Assembly (NCBI GenBank): GCA_963832895.1
Contig: CAWHVQ010000004.1
Span: 124,001 to 188,000, forward strand
Length of the DNA stretch: 64,000 bases
Direction: 5' to 3'
Origin: JAMXLO01 sp963832895
Lineage (GTDB): Bacteria; Pseudomonadota; Alphaproteobacteria; Acetobacterales; Acetobacteraceae
The translations under genes were made by a program, and so were the position numbers. This document shows positions 35,818-43,421 of this stretch, piece after piece (the first letter of the stretch is position 1; every line of letters begins with the position of its first letter). The notes under the pieces are model-generated. The model was not told the origin of the DNA. It saw only the letters and a list, made by a program, of their open reading frames with translations, and made no database searches.

Positions 35818-36733
35818 CGCGGCAGCCATCGCACTTCGGGGCAAGGCGCGGTCGCGCCAGGTCACGCCGTGGACCGAGGCCTGGCGTCGCTTCCGTCGCC
35901 ATCGCCTCGCGGTGGCCAGTGCCGTGGTGCTCCTGGCGATGGTCCTGGCGGTGGCGTTCGGTCCGCTGGTGTGGCGCTTGCAGATCAATGACATCGACTT
36001 CGCCGCGCAGTTGCAGGGGCCGAGTTGGGGGCATCCGCTAGGTACCGACGATCTCGGCCAGGACCTGCTGGCGCGCATGCTTTATGGCGGCCGCATCTCA
36101 CTCGCGGTCGGTCTGGCGGCGATGTCTGTCTCGGTCGTCGTCGGCACAGTCGTTGGAGCACTCGCCGGCATTTCGCGCGGCAGCATCGATGCCGCGTTGA
36201 TGTGGCTGATCGATCTGTTCCTGTCGCTGCCGCAACTGCCGGTGCTGCTGCTCCTCCTCTACCTGTTCCGCAATTCGCTGACTGCGGTATTGGGCCCAGA
36301 ACTGGGCATCTTCATCCTCGTCGTTGCGGGGATCGGCGCCTTTCGTTGGATGATTGTGGCCCGCCTGGTGCGCGCGCAATTCTTCGCGCTGCGCGAGAAG
36401 GAGTTTGTCGAGGCGGCGCGTGCCCTCGGTGCCTCGACCTTCCGCCTGGTGGTGCGCCACATCCTGCCGAACGCGCTCGGGCCGGTGATCGTCGCCGGCA
36501 CGATCGACGTGGCCGCGGCGATCATCGCCGAATCCACCCTGTCGTTTCTCGGTCTAGGCTTTCCGCCGGACATTCCGACCTGGGGCCGCATCCTGTTCGA
36601 CGCAAAGGATCAGCTCGACGTCGCACCACACTGGGCATTGTTCGCCGGCGGCGCGATCTTCCTCGCGGTGCTGACCATCAACTTTATCGGCGACGGCTTG
36701 CGCGATGCGCTCGACCCGCGCCGCATCATGTGA
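35783..36733 (+). CDS. ABC transporter permease, DppC/OppC type
   Basis: A 316-residue permease with N-terminal cytoplasmic segment, first helix at about 43-62, and the family loop HPLGTDDLGQDLLARMLYGGR. The EAA motif is EKEFVEAARALGASTFRLV. The ATG at 35783 overlaps the upstream permease by 35 bases; no better start with a ribosome site is evident further in, though the first 35 residues are poorly conserved. Second transmembrane partner of the importer. Confidence 0.9.
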   Translation: MAGSTHASPTVDAAAIALRGKARSRQVTPWTEAWRRFRRHRLAVASAVVLLAMVLAVAFGPLVWRLQINDIDFAAQLQGPSWGHPLGTDDLGQDLLARMLYGGRISLAVGLAAMSVSVVVGTVVGALAGISRGSIDAALMWLIDLFLSLPQLPVLLLLLYLFRNSLTAVLGPELGIFILVVAGIGAFRWMIVARLVRAQFFALREKEFVEAARALGASTFRLVVRHILPNALGPVIVAGTIDVAAAIIAESTLSFLGLGFPPDIPTWGRILFDAKDQLDVAPHWALFAGGAIFLAVLTINFIGDGLRDALDPRRIM

Positions 36734-36736
36734 CGC

Positions 36737-37723
36737 ATGGCTGAGCGACTGCTCGAGATCCGCGGACTAAAAACGCATTTCAGAACCGACGACGGGATGG
36801 TTCGCGCGGTCGATGGTGTGGACCTCGTCATCGACCGAGGCGAAACGCTCGGCGTCGTTGGCGAGTCAGGCTGCGGCAAGACCGTCACCGCGATGACGGT
36901 GCTGAAGCTCATCCAGATGCCTCCCGGCCGCATCGTCGAAGGCAGCGTGTTGTGGCAGGGCCGTGATCTCGTGCCACTCGGCGCCGAGGAGATGCGCCAG
37001 ATCCGCAGCAAGCAGATCGCAATCATCTTCCAAGAGCCGATGACCTCGCTGAACCCGGTATACACAGTGGGCCAGCAGATCGCCGAGACCATCCGGCAAC
37101 ACGAGGACCTGACCCGCCGGGAAGCGATGGACCGGGCGATCGAGATGCTGCGCCTGGTGCATATCCCGACGCCCGAGCGCAGGGTGCACGACTATCCGCA
37201 TCAGTTCTCCGGCGGAATGCGGCAACGCGTGATGATCGCGATGGCGCTGTCGTGCAATCCCAGGCTCCTGATCGCCGACGAACCGACCACCGCGCTCGAC
37301 GTCACCATACAGGCACAGATCCTCGATCTTCTCGCCGAGATGAAGTCGCGTCTCGGCATGGCGATCATGCTGATCACCCACGCGATGGGCGTGGTCGCGG
37401 AGACTGCGCAGCGCGTGGTGGTGATGTATGCCGGCCGCGTCGTCGAGGAGGCGACCGTCGAGCAGTTGTTCGCCGACCCGCTGCACCCTTACACGCAGGG
37501 TCTGATCCGCTCGATCCCGCGCATCGACAAGGACGCCGGCAGTCGGTCTCGGCTCGAGGCGATTGGCGGTGTGGTGCCCAGCCTGATCGACCCCCCGCCG
37601 GGCTGCCGTTTCGCGCCACGCTGCAAATCGGCAATGCCTGCCTGCACCGAGGCGATGCCGGAACTCCGCACGGTCGAGGCGGGCCACAAGGTCGCCTGCA
37701 TCCTGTATCGGGTGGGGCGATGA
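36737..37723 (+). CDS. ABC transporter ATP-binding protein, DppD/OppD type
   Basis: A 328-residue ATPase. Walker A is GESGCGKTVTAM, the signature FSGGMRQRVMIAMAL, and Walker B LLIADEPTTALDVT. The C-terminal peptide-importer extension with cysteines (CRFAPRCKSAMPAC) is present and in DppD homologues binds a [4Fe-4S] cluster. One oddity: the H-loop region reads LITHAMGVVAE, where most relatives have THDLGVVAE. Its stop overlaps the next start (ATGA). Confidence 0.92.
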   Translation: MAERLLEIRGLKTHFRTDDGMVRAVDGVDLVIDRGETLGVVGESGCGKTVTAMTVLKLIQMPPGRIVEGSVLWQGRDLVPLGAEEMRQIRSKQIAIIFQEPMTSLNPVYTVGQQIAETIRQHEDLTRREAMDRAIEMLRLVHIPTPERRVHDYPHQFSGGMRQRVMIAMALSCNPRLLIADEPTTALDVTIQAQILDLLAEMKSRLGMAIMLITHAMGVVAETAQRVVVMYAGRVVEEATVEQLFADPLHPYTQGLIRSIPRIDKDAGSRSRLEAIGGVVPSLIDPPPGCRFAPRCKSAMPACTEAMPELRTVEAGHKVACILYRVGR

Positions 37724-38694
37724 ACGAGCCGCTGCTGCGCGTCACCGAGCTGGTCAAGAACTTCCCGGTGAAGGGTGGCGTGCTGCGGCGCGCCGTCGAC
37801 GAGGTACACGCCGTCGATCACGTCAGCTTCGAGCTTGCCGCCGGTGAAACGCTGGGTCTGGTCGGCGAGTCCGGCTGCGGCAAATCGACCACCGGACGCT
37901 GCATCCTGCGGCTGATCGAACCAACCGCCGGCGAGATCTGGTTCGAGGGGCGCAATGTCATCGAGTTCGACCATGGTGAGCTCAATGCGCTGCGTCGCGA
38001 CATGCAGATCATCTTCCAGGATCCGTATGCGTCGCTGAACCCGCGCATGACGATCGGCGCGATCATCGGCGAGGCCCTGACCATTCATGGTCTGGCGAAG
38101 AACCGGCAGGCCTTCCAGAATCGCGTCGTCGAGCTGTTGGAGACGGTCGGTCTGAATGCCGATCACATGCGGCGCTACCCGCACGAGTTCTCCGGCGGCC
38201 AGCGTCAGCGTATCGGAATCGCGCGCGCCCTCGCGGTGTCGCCGAAGCTGATCGTATGCGACGAGCCGGTATCCGCGCTGGACGTGTCGATCCAGGCGCA
38301 GGTGATCAATCTGCTCGAGGACCTCCAGGAGCAGTTCAGCCTGACCTATCTGTTCATCGCCCACGACCTGTCGGTTGTGGAGCATATCAGCACGCGCGTC
38401 GCGGTGATGTATCTCGGCCGGATCGTGGAACTGGCGCCGGCCCGCGCGCTCTACGACTCGCCGCTGCATCCCTACACCGAGGCTCTGCTGTCGGCGGTGC
38501 CGATCCCCGATCCGACGATGAAGCGCGAGCGCATCCGGCTGCAAGGGGATGTCCCCAACCCGATCCGACCGCCATCAGGTTGTCATTTCCACACCCGCTG
38601 TCCGATCCGTGAATTGCCGCTCTGCGCAACCGAGAAGCCACACTTGCGACAGAGCGCCGATGGCCACTGGGTCGCATGCCATCTTCGCGGATAG
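37720..38694 (+). CDS. ABC transporter ATP-binding protein, DppF/OppF type
   Basis: A 324-residue ATPase starting at ATG 37720, overlapping the previous stop. Walker A is GESGCGKSTTGR, the signature FSGGQRQRIGIARAL, Walker B LIVCDEPVSALDVS and the H-loop AHDLSVVEHIS. The C-terminal oligopeptide-type domain holds CHFHTRCPIRELPLC. It forms a heterodimeric motor with the DppD-type subunit. The frame extends upstream to 37252 over the previous gene, but that part is not homologous. Confidence 0.93.
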   Translation: MNEPLLRVTELVKNFPVKGGVLRRAVDEVHAVDHVSFELAAGETLGLVGESGCGKSTTGRCILRLIEPTAGEIWFEGRNVIEFDHGELNALRRDMQIIFQDPYASLNPRMTIGAIIGEALTIHGLAKNRQAFQNRVVELLETVGLNADHMRRYPHEFSGGQRQRIGIARALAVSPKLIVCDEPVSALDVSIQAQVINLLEDLQEQFSLTYLFIAHDLSVVEHISTRVAVMYLGRIVELAPARALYDSPLHPYTEALLSAVPIPDPTMKRERIRLQGDVPNPIRPPSGCHFHTRCPIRELPLCATEKPHLRQSADGHWVACHLRG

Positions 38695-38774
38695 CGAGTT
38701 ACACGCACACTCTTAATTAACCGGAGCGTCATCATAAAGCACTGGTGAAGCGCGGTTGTGGTGACTAACTGCCC

Positions 38775-39023
38775 GTGCGCTACCTCTGGGAGGGAATGCC
38801 AATGCGAGGCGATGGCGCTGACAAGCACGGTCCGCGTACCGAAGCACTGCGTCGTGCGCTGCAACTTGTGGATAACGAGGCGGCTGCGGCCGATCTGCTG
38901 TTCCTTGAGTATTGGCAGGCAGAGCGTTGCCCGGACATAGCCGCCAGTCTCCGCGCCAGCCAGATCCGTCGTGCCAATCCGACGCTCGCCGCCGAAATCC
39001 ATGCCGAGCTGAACAGGCGCTAG
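38775..39023 (+). CDS. Small hypothetical protein
   Basis: An 82-residue frame from GTG 38775; ATG 38796 or 38802 would give shorter versions. It is charged and predicted mainly helical (TEALRRALQLVDNEAAAADLLFLEYWQ), with no recognisable domain. Position in the 380-bp gap between the transporter operon and the CoA-transferase genes, and codon use like its neighbours, make it plausible. It could be a small regulator, but nothing shows this. Confidence 0.4.
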   Translation: MRYLWEGMPMRGDGADKHGPRTEALRRALQLVDNEAAAADLLFLEYWQAERCPDIAASLRASQIRRANPTLAAEIHAELNRR

Positions 39024-39075
39024 CCCTTGCCTCGCGCGCCGGCCAAGTGGCACGGTGCGCTCGCAGGAGGGCGCG

Positions 39076-39783
39076 ATGGCGGTCAACAAGGTCTATCCGA
39101 ACGCGGGGTCCGCTTTGGCCGGGCTGTTACGCGACGACATGGTGATCATGTCGGGCGGGTTCGGCCTGTGCGGTATTCCCACCGCGCTGATCGATGCGGT
39201 TTGCGAAAGCGGCGTGAAGGGGCTGACCATCGTCTCCAACAACGCGGGGATCGACGACGTCGGCCTTGGAGTGCTGCTGAAGACGCGCCAGGTGCGCAAG
39301 ATGATCAGCTCTTACGTCGGCGAGAACGCCACCTTCGCGCAGCAATATCTGGCGGGCGAGCTGGAGATCGAGTTCAACCCACAGGGAACGCTGGCTGAGC
39401 GCATTCGCGCAGGCGGCGCGGGCATCCCGGGCTTCTACACCGCGACAGGCGCCGGAACGCAGATCGCCGAGGGCAAGGAGACCAAGGAGTTCGATGGCCG
39501 CACCTACGTGCTGGAACGCGGCATCCGTGCCGACCTGGCGGTGGTCCATGCCTGGAAGGCGGACCACGAGGGCAACCTGATCTATCGCAAGACGGCGCGG
39601 AACTTCAATCCGATCATGGCGACAGCGGCGAAAGTGGTGGTGGCGGAGGTCGAGGACCTCGTGCCCAACGGACAGATCGACCCCGACCACATCATCACCG
39701 CGGGCATCTTTGTCGATCGCATCGTGCTACTGGACGCCGTGGACAAGCGGATCGAACAGCGCACCGTGCGCAGGCGCTACTGA
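39076..39783 (+). CDS. scoA: 3-oxoacid CoA-transferase subunit A
   Basis: A 235-residue subunit of a succinyl-CoA:3-ketoacid (or acetate/acetoacetate-type) CoA-transferase. VIMSGGFGLCGIPTALIDAV and the glycine-rich GGAGIPGFYTATGAGT are the family signatures. ATG 39076 follows AGGAGG. It activates acetoacetate by taking CoA from succinyl-CoA, in ketone-body or polyhydroxyalkanoate metabolism. The B subunit begins ten bases after its stop. Confidence 0.93.
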   Translation: MAVNKVYPNAGSALAGLLRDDMVIMSGGFGLCGIPTALIDAVCESGVKGLTIVSNNAGIDDVGLGVLLKTRQVRKMISSYVGENATFAQQYLAGELEIEFNPQGTLAERIRAGGAGIPGFYTATGAGTQIAEGKETKEFDGRTYVLERGIRADLAVVHAWKADHEGNLIYRKTARNFNPIMATAAKVVVAEVEDLVPNGQIDPDHIITAGIFVDRIVLLDAVDKRIEQRTVRRRY

Positions 39784-39793
39784 GGAGGGGCCG

Positions 39794-40444
39794 ATGGCCT
39801 GGACGCGCGATCAGATGGCGGCACGTGCAGCACGCGAGCTGCGCGATGGGTTCTACGTCAACCTCGGCATCGGCATCCCGACGCTGGTGGCGAACCACAT
39901 TCCTGAGGGGATGTCGATCCAGTTGCACTCCGAGAATGGCATGCTCGGCATGGGTCCATTCCCGTTCGAAGGCGAGGAAGACGCCGACCTGATCAACGCC
40001 GGCAAGCAGACAGTGACGGAGCTGCCGACTACCAGCTTCTTCGACAGCGCCGCCAGCTTCGCCATGGTGCGCGGCGGACATATCGACATCTCGATCCTTG
40101 GCGCCTTGCAGGTGGCGGAGAACGGCGACCTCGCCAACTGGATGATCCCCGGCAAGATGGTGAAGGGCATGGGCGGCGCCATGGACCTGGTGGCCGGCGT
40201 GAAGCGCGTGGTGGTGCTGATGGAGCACACCGCGGGCGGCAAGCCCAAGCTGCTGAAGCGCTGCAACCTGCCGCTGACCGGAGCGGGCGTGATTGACCTG
40301 GTGATCACCGACCTCGGCGTGTTCGAGGTGGGGGAAGGCGGGCTGCGTCTGGTCGATGTCGCACCGGAGGTGACGGTGGAGGAGATCCGTTCAAAGACCG
40401 AGGCGGAATTCACGGTGTCGCCGGATCTGAAACTCGCGGCGTAA
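39794..40444 (+). CDS. scoB: 3-oxoacid CoA-transferase subunit B
   Basis: A 216-residue partner of subunit A. The catalytic glutamate that forms the enzyme-CoA thioester lies in LHSENGMLGMGPFP. NLGIGIPTLVANHIPEG near the N terminus is the usual signature. ATG 39794 follows GAGGAGGGG. The gene overlaps the convergent ligase-like gene by 35 bases at its 3' end. An acetoacetate-specific substrate is likely but other short 3-oxoacids are possible. Confidence 0.94.
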   Translation: MAWTRDQMAARAARELRDGFYVNLGIGIPTLVANHIPEGMSIQLHSENGMLGMGPFPFEGEEDADLINAGKQTVTELPTTSFFDSAASFAMVRGGHIDISILGALQVAENGDLANWMIPGKMVKGMGGAMDLVAGVKRVVVLMEHTAGGKPKLLKRCNLPLTGAGVIDLVITDLGVFEVGEGGLRLVDVAPEVTVEEIRSKTEAEFTVSPDLKLAA

Positions 40445-41219
40445 GCAGCGCCGGCGAGGCGATGGGCCGCACCGGAACCGGCTCGAGCGGATTACCCCAG
40501 ACGGTGTCGCCGGTGCGGGCCAGTAGCATCAGGTCGGACTTCACCCAGGTGTAGATGCGGCGCCGGCCCTCTGGCGACAGCGGGCCGCCGGTTGCGATGA
40601 TCGAGCGTAGGCTGGCGAGGTTCGGGCGGTTGCGTGGCCGCTGGAACGCGGCCTCCGCCAGGGCCTGCGCGGGGGCGACCAGGACGGTCGCGCATTCCTC
40701 CGCCGCGACCGCAAGCAGGCTGCCGGCGCCGGTCGCCAGAATGACTGTACAGCCCTCCATTAGCGCGACGAGCCACGGCCAGGCCGGACCCAGGACCAGC
40801 AGTCTGTCGTCCGGACGCAGGTCCGCGTGCAGCAACAGCTCGGCGCACGGGCGGACCAAAATTGCCGGGGGCCAGAGCCGGGCGAGCGGCGCCGCCAGTT
40901 CGGCGGGCAAAGCGGAAGGCGCCAGACTCGCGCGCACAAGCTCGTCTCGGCTGAACCCGGGGCGAGAGCCGCCAGCTCTTCGAAACACCAGCGCCTCGCG
41001 TGTCCCGGAATGGCGGGCGAGGCGGGCAGGTCCCTGCGGCAGTCGCGCGAACTGCGCCACCGCGGCGCGGAATTCGGTCGAACGTTGCACCGAAAACCGC
41101 TGCAGCGCACCCCAGTCCGCCAGGTCGATGCCATACGCGGTGCGTAGCCAGTGCAGGAACGCCCAAACGTTGGTGGTGACCACGTGCTCCGGGTTTGGCG
41201 CGTAGAGAATGTCAGCCAT
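40410..41219 (-). CDS. Truncated acyl-CoA synthetase-like protein (acetoacetyl-CoA synthetase family)
   Basis: A 269-residue protein related to acetoacetyl-CoA synthetase, whose usual length is about 650. NVWAFLHWLRTAYGIDL recalls the ACAS N-terminal domain. A middle piece (LRPDDRLLVLGPAWPWLVALMEG) and LRSIIATGGPLSPEGRRRIY match internal AMP-binding blocks, but the ATP-binding P-loop-like TSGTTG motif and the C-terminal lid are missing. Catalysis is therefore unlikely. The gene is convergent with the CoA-transferase pair, which handles the same substrate by another route. It may be a remnant kept in frame or a non-catalytic relative. Confidence 0.55.
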   Translation of the reverse strand: MADILYAPNPEHVVTTNVWAFLHWLRTAYGIDLADWGALQRFSVQRSTEFRAAVAQFARLPQGPARLARHSGTREALVFRRAGGSRPGFSRDELVRASLAPSALPAELAAPLARLWPPAILVRPCAELLLHADLRPDDRLLVLGPAWPWLVALMEGCTVILATGAGSLLAVAAEECATVLVAPAQALAEAAFQRPRNRPNLASLRSIIATGGPLSPEGRRRIYTWVKSDLMLLARTGDTVWGNPLEPVPVRPIASPALLTPRVSDPATP

Positions 41220-41276
41220 TGGGCGCCCCTTGATCGGTATGGAGGGCGGGCGCTATATGCCGCGCTTCGCGCGGTC

Positions 41277-41352
41277 GGGGCCATAGCTCAGTTGGGAGAG
41301 CGCCTGAATGGCATTCAGGAGGTCAGGGGTTCGACTCCCCTTGGCTCCACCA
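41277..41352 (+). tRNA. tRNA-Ala (anticodon GGC)
   Basis: A 76-base cloverleaf: acceptor GGGGCCA / TGGCTCC, D arm GCTC...GAGC, anticodon stem CCTGA / TCAGG with loop ATGGCAT (anticodon GGC), T arm AGGGG / CCCCT with loop TTCGACT, and an encoded CCA end. All stems pair, with a single G-T in the acceptor. tRNA 3' ends are frequent integration sites, and the genes that follow look accessory, but I found no second copy of its 3' end in the window. Confidence 0.97.
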
Positions 41353-41456
41353 ATGAAATCAAAATGTTAGGGAGAAACTGCAAGAAATTCTTCAGAAAAT
41401 GTCCGCAGTGTGTCCGCAGAATCTGCGCGCGGGACTATTAGGCGTGGATCCTTAAA

Positions 41457-42410
41457 TTGCCCTTGCATGGATACGACCACGAGCCTCACGATTCGTCCTT
41501 GCTGTCCGTGCCATGGCATTTCATCCAATGGGTGGCCAAAGAGCTTGCGAAGTTTGGGCCAGCCGGCCTCCTCAACTTCGCCATGTTCGCGCTTGTGTTC
41601 GCGGGGATGGCAGCGGGTCTTCCGCCCGGGCCGCTTGTTGCTGCAGCCGCCATATTATCGGGAGGTTATCACCTTCGTGAAACCGAGAACGAACGACATA
41701 GAGAACGGACCGCGGAGCAAGAGGCTAATCGCGTGCAGCGGGAAGGTGAGGCAATGAAGGGAAGATATCGTCGACTATCCCAATCGCACCAGCCGGACTT
41801 GCCATTGGCCGGCGACCTTGGGACCAGCGAACAGCCGGCGGATGGGGGCGTTGTTGAAGGAATGGATCTCACGAACACGAACTCTCTGGCCCTGATCGCC
41901 GCCATCGAGCTTGCTGTTGCAATCCCGGTCTACTTCTCCTGGGTTCGCACCCGGATCCAGAGGCGCAGGAGCCAACTGGCAAATGCCATTGATCTACTCA
42001 AACGGCACTACGCAGACCTGCAGGCTTTTCTCGACGATCCGGCCGCTCCCACCGATCTAAAGTTGCTGCTTGTTCAGGTCAGTGATGCGACAGTTGATAG
42101 GCAGATTTCCCACAACATTGCTCGACATCTGATCGACGCTCCTGAAGGTCCTGAAGAGAGGACGCTGCTGCACGCGCTTGACGACCTTGCGAAGGACCAT
42201 CGCGATCTTGCCGATCTGTTCGCGCGATCTGTCGCAACAGGCATGCTGGCGATGTTCCTTCGCTGGCCAGAGAATGCCTCGCTCTTCGACCAATTCGCGG
42301 CGCGATTTGCCTCAGATCCTCGCAAGGAGGCGACCTTCGCGACGCGCATAGCCCGCGGGCGCCAGAGCGCGGCGCCGATCGGAAGAGCCGAGCGGCCCGC
42401 ATACGCTTAA
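41457..42410 (+). CDS. Hypothetical membrane protein
   Basis: A 317-residue frame from TTG 41457; no ATG with a ribosome site is evident at the front, so the start is uncertain. Two hydrophobic parts (about 38-69 and 143-163) flank a charged, coiled-coil-like segment (73-105). The C-terminal half is soluble and helical (IDLLKRHYADLQAFLDDP, LARSVATGMLAMFL-like stretch). No family recognised. It is the first frame after the tRNA gene and its sequence is less GC-rich than the genes before the tRNA, consistent with acquired DNA. Confidence 0.55.
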   Translation: MPLHGYDHEPHDSSLLSVPWHFIQWVAKELAKFGPAGLLNFAMFALVFAGMAAGLPPGPLVAAAAILSGGYHLRETENERHRERTAEQEANRVQREGEAMKGRYRRLSQSHQPDLPLAGDLGTSEQPADGGVVEGMDLTNTNSLALIAAIELAVAIPVYFSWVRTRIQRRRSQLANAIDLLKRHYADLQAFLDDPAAPTDLKLLLVQVSDATVDRQISHNIARHLIDAPEGPEERTLLHALDDLAKDHRDLADLFARSVATGMLAMFLRWPENASLFDQFAARFASDPRKEATFATRIARGRQSAAPIGRAERPAYA

Positions 42411-42975
42411 ATCGCGCGGGCGACGTAATCCCCGACACCAGCCGGCCAGCAGTGAACCGCCCCGGGCGGGGGCCGAGGCGGTTCTGCACGCACGGTGCCC
42501 GGGGAAAGGACCGGGCATAGCTATCCTGCGGCAGGCGCGGTGAACGGGGCGCGTGCAAGCCGGAAGCCTGCCGTTACATCTCCATCATAATTTCGACGGT
42601 GACACAGGTTGCTCGCGGCGCTACTGTCATCGAGCCGTGTGTACCGCACCCGGTGTTTTGTTTCCCCATACCCTTGCCCCGCCTAGCATCGGCGGGGCCT
42701 TTTTGTGTGCCCCGCTTGGCGCCGCGCGGCAAGCGCCATCAGCCACCCCCATCACCATAATGAGGGCCGAACGCCGGATATACGTTCACGTGCGTTATCT
42801 TCGCAGAACAAGCCGCCGCGATCGCTGACAGCGCCATAATCAAGAGCGCAATCCGGAGCGAGCGCCTCACTGCTCAGCGCCCTTCCGCAGCCGCACGCCG
42901 CCGTGATGTGTCGGTCCGGGAACATTCATTCTGGGGGCGCGTCTGCGTCTTGAGTCCTGGAAAAGGGGAAACGGG
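42411..42975 (+). other. 565-bp non-coding stretch with possible structured RNA
   Basis: No convincing gene. Two adjacent hairpins can form: GCCCGG / CCGGGC around 42498-42518, then CGGCAGGC / GCCTGCCG around 42529-42574, and a strong intrinsic terminator follows at 42676-42704. A small RNA ending at the terminator is possible. It matches none of the common RNAs I checked by eye (SRP, RNase P, tmRNA, 6S, cobalamin). A 19-base segment, CAGCAGTGAACCGCCCCGG, at 42447 recurs at 43286. Confidence 0.4.
42676..42704 (+). terminator. Intrinsic (rho-independent) terminator
   Basis: GCCCCGCC (42676-42683) pairs with GGCGGGGC (42691-42698) around a seven-base loop and is followed by CTTTTT. This is the clearest intrinsic terminator in the window. 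It would end transcripts of the hypothetical membrane protein gene or of a small RNA in the gap. Confidence 0.8.
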
Positions 42976-43242
42976 ATGACGGACCGGATGCAGCCGACGG
43001 TGGGGGAGCTGAGGCGCCTCACAGAGTTGGCCAACGAATGTCGGCGGCAGCTCGTGGCTGAGCTCGCGCCCGAATTTCCCGGGAGGGAGGCCCACGCCCT
43101 TTCCGCGGCACTGGCGATTATGTTCGCCACCAGCATGTTGCCGGACCCGGCGCAGCAATCCGACCAGGCGCGCATCCTCAACGAGATCATGTCGCGCTGG
43201 CAGCCGGCGCTACCCTGGCAACTGGTCAGGCGTTCGAACTGA
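42976..43242 (+). CDS. Small hypothetical protein
   Basis: An 88-residue frame starting at ATG 42976 with GGGGAAACGGG just upstream. It is helical (VGELRRLTELANECRRQLVAEL, then an alanine-rich helix), soluble, with no recognised domain. An isolated gene between the terminator at 42704 and the repeat protein on the other strand. Plausible because of the start context and codon use; function unknown. Confidence 0.5.
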   Translation: MTDRMQPTVGELRRLTELANECRRQLVAELAPEFPGREAHALSAALAIMFATSMLPDPAQQSDQARILNEIMSRWQPALPWQLVRRSN

Positions 43243-43421
43243 GGATCTGAGGCAGCATCAGCTTCCCGCAGCCGCACGGCAGGCCCAGCAGTGAACCGCC
43301 CCGGTCGGAGCCCGAGGCACCCGTCGCACCTTCGAACCGCCGCTCTTCTTCGCAGCCTCTAGGCTGGGAGGTACATCGCGTCGCTTCTAGTCGCTCGGCC
43401 CCACGGGCTGGTCGTGTTGGC

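Noticed and set aside
42490..42600. RNase P or SRP RNA
   Set aside because: A few words resemble RNase P (GGGGAAAGGACCGGGC) but none of the other universally conserved segments are present.
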